Positions 37,885-44,261 of a stretch of DNA of 64,000 bases are shown here, in pieces. Every line of letters begins with the position of its first letter. Position 1 is the first letter of the stretch. The translations under genes and the position numbers were made by a program. The stretch covers positions 62,001-126,000 of the forward strand of contig JAFRSH010000018.1 of the NCBI GenBank assembly GCA_017427685.1, written 5' to 3'. Below the pieces are notes generated by a model that was not told where the DNA came from, made no database searches, and saw only the letters and a list, made by a program, of their open reading frames with translations. The DNA is from Lachnospiraceae bacterium (GTDB lineage Bacteria; Bacillota; Clostridia; Lachnospirales; Lachnospiraceae).

Positions 37885-37911
37885 TCACTTTGTTGCTTTT
37901 TTTTCAGGTCT
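37562..37911 (-). repeat. Giant branched inverted repeat, likely terminator
   Basis: Outer arms of more than 60 nt pair (37591-37635 with about 37820-37870 share GGGGTTGTGG, TCTCC and TTTTCTGAAAG). Inside are GTGCTCGAA/TTCGAGCAC enclosing GCAAAACATTTCA/TGAAACGTTTTGC, and AAAACTTG/CAAGTTTT. On the minus strand the 3' arm runs into TCTTTTTTTTTGC, so it should stop transcription after the prsW gene. Confidence 0.6.
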
Positions 37912-38526
37912 GAGGCGTTTATACGACGCGAGCAGAATCACTGCCGTCACTACCGGCAGGCAGAAGCCGATGGCGGAAGACACTCCCGGCTCCGAGACGA
38001 GCAGATTGTATGCCGCGTGGAAAAGCATGCTTGAAGACAATGCTCCGAGGATCGTTGTGAAACCGGAGACCTTGTACTTCCTGGCTATCGCGAAACCGAT
38101 CACCAGTGCGAATACGCTCACGATGTGCATGACTCCCACAGCGAGTCCGCGGATCAGAAGGAATCCGAGGTTCTCCGTTCCGGATGAGATCATGGAGCAG
38201 ACATTTTCAAAAGAAGCGAATCCGGCGCCGATTCCGGTCGCCGCATGAACAAGCTTCTCATCGGTCGGTTCAAACAGCAGGTAGACGAAGAGAAGAGGCA
38301 GGAACTTCATGATCTCTTCCACCACCGGCGAGATGTAGATCGCCGTGGTCTCATTGCCGTAACCGCTGACGACATCTATAAATCCGCTGACATAGGCGCC
38401 GAGGAGGCTCGTGATCATTCCAACGATAAAGCAGATAACGAAATTACGTGTTTTGTCCCTCAGGATGACCGCCGCAAGTATGAGCGGAAGCACCATGCAG
38501 ACGAGTATGTTTTCCGAGTAGATCAT
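37885..38526 (-). CDS. PrsW-family intramembrane protease (module A)
   Basis: A 213-residue polytopic membrane protein with the PrsW signature: EE pair Glu70-Glu71 in SPVVEEIMK, GFASFEN (103-108), His134 in RGLAVGVMH and His170 in LFHAAYNLL. PrsW proteases cut anti-sigma factors in or near the membrane (for example RsiW of Bacillus), so this is probably the protease of the module. The ATG at 38526 overlaps the preceding stop by 4 nt (ATGA). It aligns without gaps to the PrsW of the second module across these motifs. Confidence 0.9.
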   Translation of the reverse strand: MIYSENILVCMVLPLILAAVILRDKTRNFVICFIVGMITSLLGAYVSGFIDVVSGYGNETTAIYISPVVEEIMKFLPLLFVYLLFEPTDEKLVHAATGIGAGFASFENVCSMISSGTENLGFLLIRGLAVGVMHIVSVFALVIGFAIARKYKVSGFTTILGALSSSMLFHAAYNLLVSEPGVSSAIGFCLPVVTAVILLASYKRLRPEKKATK

Positions 38527-39314
38527 GCTTCCCTCACCACCCTTCTCGCAGCAACGAACCAAAGAGGAGTCGTGGCAACCCTGAGCCCCATGAAGCTGTT
38601 GTACCAGACTCCGGCGCTCATGTATTCACCCATGATGATCCAGATCGTCAGTGCGACGACAAGGATTAAAAAACCTCTCGACGATTTTTCTTTCACGGCA
38701 GTGCGGTAGATCTGAAGAGCAAAGAACACGATCCCGGCCGACACAAAGCCATAACCGACTGTTTCAAGAACAGCCCCGGCCGTTTCTCCCACAAAGAAAG
38801 TCAGCGCCTGACAAAGGACGCACATAAGCGCCATAACGCTTATGGTCACCCAGGCGCGTTTCGAAAGCGTTCGGGTTCCCCAAAGTGCGCGGGCGATGCA
38901 GTACATTACCCACGCAAATGCCACACCCGTGATGATATCCTGGATCCATTCCCCGGACCACGACCACCATAGAACTACATTGACTGCGGTGAAAAAGATC
39001 GAGCCGACAAGCAAAAGCTTTGACTCCGGACGGCTTTCAAACAAAGAATTTACTATTGCGGCCTGAATAAAGAACATGGTGAACTCACCGATCTCGTTGG
39101 CCGCAAAAGGCATCCTCGCATCGGGCAGCATGATGTCATAGATGAGCCAGAATAAAAGAACAAACAAGATCAGCGTGTAATAAAACACGAGAAATACGGC
39201 AGTGATATTACCCTTGCTCGTTCTGATCAGACCTATCCCAAAAGGGATCAGGGTTGCAAGCATAATGATCATAACGCTCACAAGTATAATACTGACAAGC
39301 GTCTCGGTTATCAT
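38523..39314 (-). CDS. Polytopic membrane protein with WSGEWI motif (A)
   Basis: A 263-residue protein with about eight transmembrane segments and no family that I recognise. It aligns without gaps to the equivalent protein of the second module at RP (95-96), WSGEWI (119-124) and MY (137-138), and both carry an NE pair near 73. GGAGG precedes the ATG at 39314, which overlaps the preceding stop (ATGA), and its own stop overlaps prsW. Position between the small protein and PrsW suggests a sensor or partner of the protease. Function unknown. Confidence 0.72.
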   Translation of the reverse strand: MITETLVSIILVSVMIIMLATLIPFGIGLIRTSKGNITAVFLVFYYTLILFVLLFWLIYDIMLPDARMPFAANEIGEFTMFFIQAAIVNSLFESRPESKLLLVGSIFFTAVNVVLWWSWSGEWIQDIITGVAFAWVMYCIARALWGTRTLSKRAWVTISVMALMCVLCQALTFFVGETAGAVLETVGYGFVSAGIVFFALQIYRTAVKEKSSRGFLILVVALTIWIIMGEYMSAGVWYNSFMGLRVATTPLWFVAARRVVREA

Positions 39315-39634
39315 ACGGCCGCTTTCCTCCTTCTGATCAGCAGTAAATCCCGGCAAAGGAATGTAGCAAGCACGCCGAGTCCGGACGCAAGGATCCCGAA
39401 TACCACATAACCCATGGCCGGAACGGAAAGGATAAGGCTTCCGTACTGTCTGACGGGCACTTCTTCGGAAGCCTTGTCAAGGGTCGGAACAAGGATCGCC
39501 GCAACGACGATCAGGAGCACCACGGCAGCACTCGCCACAACCTCAAAGATGACTCTGCGGCGAAGGGCCTTCTGCTCGGCATACATCTGTTTTCTTCTTT
39601 TGATCTCCTGCTTTTGTTCTTCAATACTTTGCAT
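39311..39634 (-). CDS. Small two-TM protein A2, candidate anti-sigma factor
   Basis: A 107-residue protein with a charged helical cytosolic N-terminus (about 1-28), TM1, a loop with VRQYGSL, TM2 (GYVVFGILASGLGVLATFL) and a basic tail. Same family as A1, B1 and B2. It overlaps the sigma gene by 14 nt, so it is translated together with it. A short cytosolic domain, a membrane anchor and sigma coupling fit an anti-sigma factor, but no known anti-sigma domain (for example ZAS HxxxCxxC) is visible. Confidence 0.72.
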   Translation of the reverse strand: MQSIEEQKQEIKRRKQMYAEQKALRRRVIFEVVASAAVVLLIVVAAILVPTLDKASEEVPVRQYGSLILSVPAMGYVVFGILASGLGVLATFLCRDLLLIRRRKAAV

Positions 39635-40187
39635 CCGTGATACCCATCCCTTCCAATGCTTTTTTCAAGGATTTCTTGCCTCTCTCGATAAGGTTGTAGA
39701 CCTGCTTGAGCTTCAGTCCCATGGCCTGCGCGATCTCCTCGTGGGAGAGCTCTTCAAAATAGAGGAGTCTGAGGGCCGTGCGGTACTCGGGGTTCAGGCT
39801 TCCGAGCGCCATGTACACTTTTCTGTCTCTTTCGTCTTTAAGAAGCGCCGATTCCGGTGTGTCTGCATCCGAAACGAATTCCTCTTCGAGGGGCACTGTC
39901 TGCATCTTCCTCTTTCTGATGTGCATCAGTGCGTTGTTTCTGGCTATTGCGTAGAGCCAGCTCTTAAAGCTTCCCCCGCGTTTCGGGTCGAAGTGCGGTT
40001 TGTCGACCGCAAGTTTTGCAAATGTGTCGAGCAAGAGCTCTTCCGCATCTTCCTCGCACTTAACGTAGTTTAAAAGGAACATGTACAGACCGTCTCTGTA
40101 CGCGAGAAGCAGCGTCTCGATGTCTTTGTCGTCAAATTCTTTTATGTAACGGAGGTATATCTCCTCTGCATTCGGTAAATCTTTCAT
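39621..40187 (-). CDS. Sigma-70/ECF-like sigma factor (module A)
   Basis: A 188-residue protein with region 2 (about 30-95; LYMFLLNYVKCEEDAEELLLDTFAKL and SFKSWLYAIARNNAL, the promoter -10 and core contact area) and region 4 (about 125-185; the HTH ending ELSHEEIAQAMGLKLKQVYN). The C-terminus KQVYNLIERGKKSL...LEGMG matches the second module's factor. It starts the module and has a weak ribosome site before the ATG at 40187; a GTG at 40244 is less likely. Confidence 0.88.
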   Translation of the reverse strand: MKDLPNAEEIYLRYIKEFDDKDIETLLLAYRDGLYMFLLNYVKCEEDAEELLLDTFAKLAVDKPHFDPKRGGSFKSWLYAIARNNALMHIRKRKMQTVPLEEEFVSDADTPESALLKDERDRKVYMALGSLNPEYRTALRLLYFEELSHEEIAQAMGLKLKQVYNLIERGKKSLKKALEGMGITDAKY

Positions 40188-40229
40188 TTCTGCGTTTTCT
40201 GTGTGTCGGGCCCCGTCGCCCGGGTGTCT

Positions 40230-40260
40230 ACTATAGTGCTGCACGAAATAATTTCTTTAC
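40230..40260 (-). promoter_or_regulatory. Promoter-like element before the sigma gene
   Basis: On the minus strand GTAAA (40256-40260) and TATAGT (40230-40235), with GTGCA between, spaced as in the A1 upstream region. A GC-rich hairpin (CCCGGGCGACGGGG) follows in the leader. Confidence 0.3.
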
Positions 40261-40354
40261 CATAGTAACATACGAAAGTGATAAATAAAAGACACGGCCG
40301 TTCATCATATAAGCGTTATGATCCACACCGCCATGTGAAGTTTGTAAAATATAC

Positions 40355-40383
40355 TTGACATTTTTCATCCGCCGTTGTATTAT
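40355..40383 (+). promoter_or_regulatory. Consensus SigA promoter of a candidate sRNA
   Basis: TTGACA (40355-40360), 17-nt spacer, TATTAT (40378-40383). Nothing coding follows on the plus strand before a terminator at 40486-40516. Confidence 0.75.
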
Positions 40384-40389
40384 CATCTC

Positions 40390-40517
40390 AGACAAAGCAA
40401 AACCCATGCTTTATCGGATGAAGCAACACCCGGCTTCATCAGGAAACTTCCTCCTGTGACAAATGTTTTGAAATGTAAAAGAGAAGAAGGATCTTAATCG
40501 CTAAGATCCTTCTTTTC
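40390..40517 (+). ncRNA. Candidate small RNA with C-rich loops
   Basis: A transcript of about 125 nt is predicted from the promoter at 40355-40383 to the terminator at 40486-40516. Hairpin 1 is AAAGCA/TGCTTT with loop AAACCCA (40394-40412); hairpin 2 is GATGAAGC/GCTTCATC with loop AACACCCG (40417-40440); both loops expose ACCC. CTTCCTCCT (40447-40455) follows, complementary to Shine-Dalgarno sequences. C-rich loops of this kind are known in Firmicute sRNAs that block ribosome sites. There is no plausible ORF within it. Confidence 0.55.
40486..40517. terminator. Bidirectional terminator
   Basis: An 11-bp stem GAAGGATCTTA (40486-40496) with TAAGATCCTTC (40502-40512) followed by TTTTCT on the plus strand; on the minus strand it overlaps the last codon and stop of the XRE gene and runs into TTCTCTTTT. 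Confidence 0.75.
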
Positions 40518-40712
40518 TGTCTCTTCCCAGAACAATTCGTCAAGTGTCTTGCCAAGCTCCCTGCAGATCGCGATGCAGAGCTTTATGGTAGGGTTGTAGT
40601 CGCCCTTTTCGATAGCGCTTATGGTCTGGCGTGACACTCCCACTTTGCCTGCCAGCTCCTCCTGCGAAAGATCGAGAGAAGCACGCGCCGCTTTTAATTT
40701 CAGATTCTTCAT
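40494..40712 (-). CDS. XRE-family transcriptional regulator
   Basis: A 72-residue protein that is essentially one helix-turn-helix (LSQEELAGKVGVSRQTISAIE, YozG/XRE type), ending in a short acidic tail. The start overlaps the preceding gene's stop by 4 nt (ATGA). Such mini-regulators often control the membrane protein encoded next to them. Confidence 0.92.
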   Translation of the reverse strand: MKNLKLKAARASLDLSQEELAGKVGVSRQTISAIEKGDYNPTIKLCIAICRELGKTLDELFWEETEKKDLSD

Positions 40713-41242
40713 GCTTCGTTTTGTTCCTCTCTCTTTTGATAGTGCCTTCTGACAAGGAGTGCCACCAGGATGATCATGAACGAAACAGCGATGGAGAGGG
40801 GAAGCACGGTGGAAGTCAGTTTTCCGTTCTCGATGAGAAGCGCTCCGTTCGCTCTTTCTCTGAGGTATCCGATAAGCTGTGCCAGCAAACAGAACGCATC
40901 CATAAACACAACGAACTTAAAGCTCCTGTTCACTCCGATCAGGGCGTCCCTAAGGATACAGTAAACGGCACAGACCACCAGACCGATCTCGAGTCCGATA
41001 AAGATCATCAGCTCCGGCTCGCCGATCGTATGACCGGAAGCTGAGATGATAATGGCGTAGATCATAAAGTAGCAGATCATGGAGACAAATCCCCACTTGT
41101 ACCCGTCGCCTCTGATCATCTTCTGGCGCTCGTCAAACACCTCGTTCTCGGGTGCGCGGTTCCCGTCCCTTCTCGATACAACGATCATGCCTATGATCAT
41201 TATGAGCACAACGGCGATCATGATCCAAAGTCCCCAATCCAT
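40709..41242 (-). CDS. Membrane protein partner of the XRE regulator
   Basis: A 177-residue protein with about four or five transmembrane segments and the DERQ motif near residue 38 (VFDERQKMIRGDGY), as in small membrane proteins that pair with XRE regulators in Firmicutes (DUF2178/DUF3796-like). Function unknown. AGGAGG precedes the ATG. Confidence 0.7.
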   Translation of the reverse strand: MDWGLWIMIAVVLIMIIGMIVVSRRDGNRAPENEVFDERQKMIRGDGYKWGFVSMICYFMIYAIIISASGHTIGEPELMIFIGLEIGLVVCAVYCILRDALIGVNRSFKFVVFMDAFCLLAQLIGYLRERANGALLIENGKLTSTVLPLSIAVSFMIILVALLVRRHYQKREEQNEA

Positions 41243-41264
41243 GTGAATCCTCCTCTAAACAATC

Positions 41265-41296
41265 ACGCCCGTACGGCACTCCATCCGTCCGGGCGT
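41265..41296 (-). terminator. Terminator after the XdhC-like gene
   Basis: 12-bp stem (41265-41276 with 41285-41296, one mismatch) followed on the minus strand by GATTGTTT. It lies 12 nt after the gene at 41309. Confidence 0.6.
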
Positions 41297-41308
41297 TAAA
41301 AACTCTCA

Positions 41309-41686
41309 TTAGTCTTCTTTGCAGAACAGCGATCTGAATACCGCTTTCTTTCTGTCATCATCATACCTGATAACATCAAACGAAACAACAGTCACGCAAT
41401 CTATACCGAAATCTCTCAAAAACGCGGTTCCGCCAAGCTTGCTGGCTTTCTTGCGAAGGCCTTCGACGTAGTCACGACCGCTCAGGATCTGCCTTGCGTA
41501 GCTGATGCAAAGAAAATCAAGCTTGCTGTCGGCCGTTGTTCCGAAGACTGTTCCGTCCTCGGCATATGAAAGCTTCTGGTTCCTGCAGATCGCAGACTCG
41601 CCTGTGGCAACCTCTACGGTACAGAGAACAACATCGATACCGTTATCCAGCTTTTCAAGAGTGTCCAAATAAAACTTCTGATCCAA
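41309..41686 (-). CDS. Small XdhC/CoxI-like protein
   Basis: A 125-residue soluble protein. Residues about 14-60 resemble the N-terminal part of XdhC/CoxI-family proteins (VVLCTVEVATGESAICRNQK, then DGTVFGTT), but the Rossmann part of XdhC is missing. The match is weak, so the function is open. Start is TTG, with AGAGG 8 nt upstream. It has its own promoter inside the end of the upstream gene. Confidence 0.55.
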   Translation of the reverse strand: MDQKFYLDTLEKLDNGIDVVLCTVEVATGESAICRNQKLSYAEDGTVFGTTADSKLDFLCISYARQILSGRDYVEGLRKKASKLGGTAFLRDFGIDCVTVVSFDVIRYDDDRKKAVFRSLFCKED

Positions 41687-41747
41687 ACCAATTACCTCTT
41701 ATCATGGTAAAAATTCTCCCTGTCCCCTGATAAACAACCTACGAAAA

Positions 41748-41776
41748 ATTATATAGTGTTTTAACTGTTTAGTCAA
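41748..41776 (-). promoter_or_regulatory. SigA promoter of the XdhC-like gene
   Basis: TTGACT (41771-41776), 17-nt spacer, TATAAT (41748-41753). The -35 lies in the last codons of the gene at 41769-43874. Confidence 0.75.
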
Positions 41777-43874
41777 GTGTGCTGAGAATAGCCTCTTCAC
41801 AGGCTTCCAGCGAAGGGTATCCAAGGCGGTCAACCACAAAACTCTCCGTCCACTCGGGTCTCACGTACTTGTGGATCGCCGTGATCGTCACGCGGAATTG
41901 TCCCTTGTAACCGCTGAACGCACCGAAGTCATCACCGAGCGTCGCCTCGACATCCATCACGTCGCCAACCTTTGATTCGATCACTTTCTCATCCAGACCC
42001 TCTCCGTACCATTGTTCACCGAGGTACGCGTAGGCATCCTTGTACTCCATTCCGGGGTAAGGCGCTCCCAGGAGCAGCGGGACGATATCCATCACCACTT
42101 CGTCACCCCAGTCAGCCGTCGGATCATCCGACTCTATGGGGAACGAATACTTGTACTTCGCGAGAAACTCTTCTTTCTTCTTTTCGATCTCTTCAGGGGT
42201 AAGCTGCTTCGGTTCTTCCGAAGGCATCTCCTGTTCTTTTGCTTCCGAAACCTGTCCCGAGTCTCCGGTCCCGGGCTTTTCGTCCGGAGAAGGTTTTGTC
42301 TCTTCCTTTCCTTCGGACTGTGTATCCGGTTCATCCTGAGGTGTCTGTGCGTCTTCACCCTCTTTCTCCCCGGGTTCCAGGGTCTGCCCACTCTGCTCTT
42401 CGGGCACAGGCTCTGCAACCGGTTCGGGTTCTTCGGGCACGGGAGCAGGCTCCTGCACAGGAGTCTTTATGGTGTTGTCGGTCCTGCCAGTGAGCACGTT
42501 GATCACCGTTCCGAGCATCCCGTTCGACCAGAACTCCTTCAGAAGGTCATAGCTCGCAACAGGGTTAACGTAGGCCTTTATGTAGCTGTCGACAGCGTCT
42601 CTGAGTTGCTGAAGATCCACCTCTTCGATCTTGCTGACGATAAACTCGGTGATCTCGCCGATATCACCGTAATCAAGAATATTGAGCTGCGAAATGTCGG
42701 TCACCGCGCCGGTTCCGAGACGTTCCGGCTTCTTCCCGAGAGCGTCGTGAGCTTTGATCCCGGCATTGATCGCTGCAACACAGGCACTGTCCGTCATAAG
42801 GTTCAGAACAGTTTTCTGCGAAGCTCCGGACTCAGCGAAAAGCTCAACCTTCAGCGTAATGTCACCACCACCGATAAACGACTTGATCAGCTTGCCCGGA
42901 ACCGCCTCGACGGTCACCTTACCCATGCTGTCGCCGATCTCGGACCTGATCGTTCCGTTAAGTACCTTTATGGCATCGAGGCTGACCTCGTAAGCGCTTT
43001 CAAACGCCGCTCCCGGCCGGTCGTTTTCTTCGGCATCGACAAGATCGAACAGGCATCCCAGTCTGTTCTTGCCGGTATTGATCAGCACCTCGAACCCAAG
43101 TATCGTACCCGTTTCGTCAGCGAACGTCTTCACTCTTGTATCATAACCGGCCAGGTCGTAATGAGTCTCGACGCATGCACAGTCTCTGCCTTCTTTGACG
43201 CCTATCCCCCAAAACGTTTCTTCCCGGTCAAGCGCGATACTCTTCCTCGCGTCATGGAGCGTGTCGAAGAAATCCTTACCATCGGACGAAGCGCCGAACG
43301 TCGTAGCAAGGCTGTCGATGATCCGCTCCACGTCCACTATCGGAGCGATGCTCGCAAGCGCCGAATTCAGGTCTGTCAGGTAAAGAGACGAGAGCTCGAG
43401 TGTTCTGTCGTCGAACTGCGGGAGTCTGACGAAGGTCCTTCTGTTCGGGAAGTCCACCGTGGCGTCGATTTCGGTAAGTTCGGTACTGCCTTTCGCTCTG
43501 ACGCCTATGTGGTCAAGCGTGACATTCAGGGCTCCGTTCGAGAAATCGGCACTTCCGGAGAGCGAACCGCCGACTTTGCTCGAAATGCCGAGCTGCGACA
43601 TGACTGCTTCTTCCGCAGAAACATCGAGCGTGAAGTCCGCGCCGTTCGAAAGGTCCGGAGCGAAGTCACAGGCTGCGAAGAGGCCGTTCCTGAGAGTACT
43701 CGTCAGGTTCTCGGTGACGTACTCGCCGAACTCCTCGTCGGACATGAATTTCGTGTGGAGCCATCTGTCGATGGAATCCTTGTTGAACAGATATACTGCG
43801 AGCAGAGTGAGGAGTACTGCTGCTACCGCGATTCCCGCTACGAGGAGTTTCTTCTTGCCTGATGAAAGTGCCAT
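41769..43874 (-). CDS. Membrane-anchored protein with trigger-factor-like domain
   Basis: A 701-residue protein with an N-terminal TM (about 9-32), a large extracytoplasmic region of about 430 residues that I do not recognise (beta-rich, DUF6583-like in layout), a Pro/Glu-rich linker (about 471-558) and a C-terminal domain (about 582-700) with the pattern of the FKBP/trigger-factor prolyl isomerase (GDEVVMDI...LGDDFGAFSGYKGQFRVTITAI). It may help fold secreted proteins. AAAGGAA precedes the ATG at 43874. Confidence 0.65.
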   Translation of the reverse strand: MALSSGKKKLLVAGIAVAAVLLTLLAVYLFNKDSIDRWLHTKFMSDEEFGEYVTENLTSTLRNGLFAACDFAPDLSNGADFTLDVSAEEAVMSQLGISSKVGGSLSGSADFSNGALNVTLDHIGVRAKGSTELTEIDATVDFPNRRTFVRLPQFDDRTLELSSLYLTDLNSALASIAPIVDVERIIDSLATTFGASSDGKDFFDTLHDARKSIALDREETFWGIGVKEGRDCACVETHYDLAGYDTRVKTFADETGTILGFEVLINTGKNRLGCLFDLVDAEENDRPGAAFESAYEVSLDAIKVLNGTIRSEIGDSMGKVTVEAVPGKLIKSFIGGGDITLKVELFAESGASQKTVLNLMTDSACVAAINAGIKAHDALGKKPERLGTGAVTDISQLNILDYGDIGEITEFIVSKIEEVDLQQLRDAVDSYIKAYVNPVASYDLLKEFWSNGMLGTVINVLTGRTDNTIKTPVQEPAPVPEEPEPVAEPVPEEQSGQTLEPGEKEGEDAQTPQDEPDTQSEGKEETKPSPDEKPGTGDSGQVSEAKEQEMPSEEPKQLTPEEIEKKKEEFLAKYKYSFPIESDDPTADWGDEVVMDIVPLLLGAPYPGMEYKDAYAYLGEQWYGEGLDEKVIESKVGDVMDVEATLGDDFGAFSGYKGQFRVTITAIHKYVRPEWTESFVVDRLGYPSLEACEEAILSTLD

Positions 43875-43917
43875 ATACAGATTCCTTTCATAACGAAATG
43901 TATAGTTTTCCAAATAC

Positions 43918-44056
43918 GCTCGGCTGCCACGTCGTATTTTCCTCGGACTCGCTCTCGCTCCGGATCAGACGTAGCGGTACATAAACGGCTAAAATACAGC
44001 CGTTAAGTACCGACGTCTTCTACGGGATCCTCGGAAAACAGACGGGCGCGCCGAGC
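43918..44056 (-). repeat. Structured intergenic repeat, copy R1
   Basis: Outer arms 43918-43947 and 44028-44056 pair (GCTCGGC, CGTC and TTTTCC shared). The inner hairpin (43967-44018) pairs AGACGTAGCGGTAC with GTACCGACGTCT, around ACGGCT/AGCCGT. Read on the minus strand it carries GTACCGCTACGTCTGAT and GAGCGAGAGCG, both shared with R2 and R3. Confidence 0.65.
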
Positions 44057-44099
44057 TAATCCACTTTACTAAAAATTTATTTGAAACATTTCAACTGAC

Positions 44100-44240
44100 A
44101 GGCTCACCGCGCCCGCCTGTGACTTCCGGACTCGTAGAGGACGTCAGCACTTGGCGCCGGTGTTTTCGGCGCTTAGTACTGCTACGTCCGATACGAAGTG
44201 AGAACGTGTCCGGACAGTTACACGGCGTGGCAGGGGAGCC
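44100..44240 (+). repeat. Structured intergenic repeat, copy R2
   Basis: Arms 44100-44130 and 44209-44240 pair (AGGCTC...GACTTCCGGA with TCCGGACAGTTACACGG...GAGCC). The inner hairpin (44137-44190) is flanked by GGACGT/ACGTCC. About 90% identical to R3 over its first 95 nt. Confidence 0.7.
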
Positions 44241-44261
44241 GTCCACCTCTGTTATTCCATA

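Larger units (their letters stand above)
40188..40493. other. Intergenic region with sigma promoter and sRNA locus
   Basis: Between the sigma gene and the XRE gene. It holds the sigma promoter-like element on the minus strand (around 40230-40260) and, on the plus strand, a candidate small RNA with its own promoter. Confidence 0.6.
43875..44261. other. Intergenic region with two facing repeat elements
   Basis: A 387-nt gap without a gene. It holds two copies of one structured repeat in opposite directions (43918-44056 and 44100-44240), separated by about 43 nt of AT-rich sequence. Confidence 0.65.
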
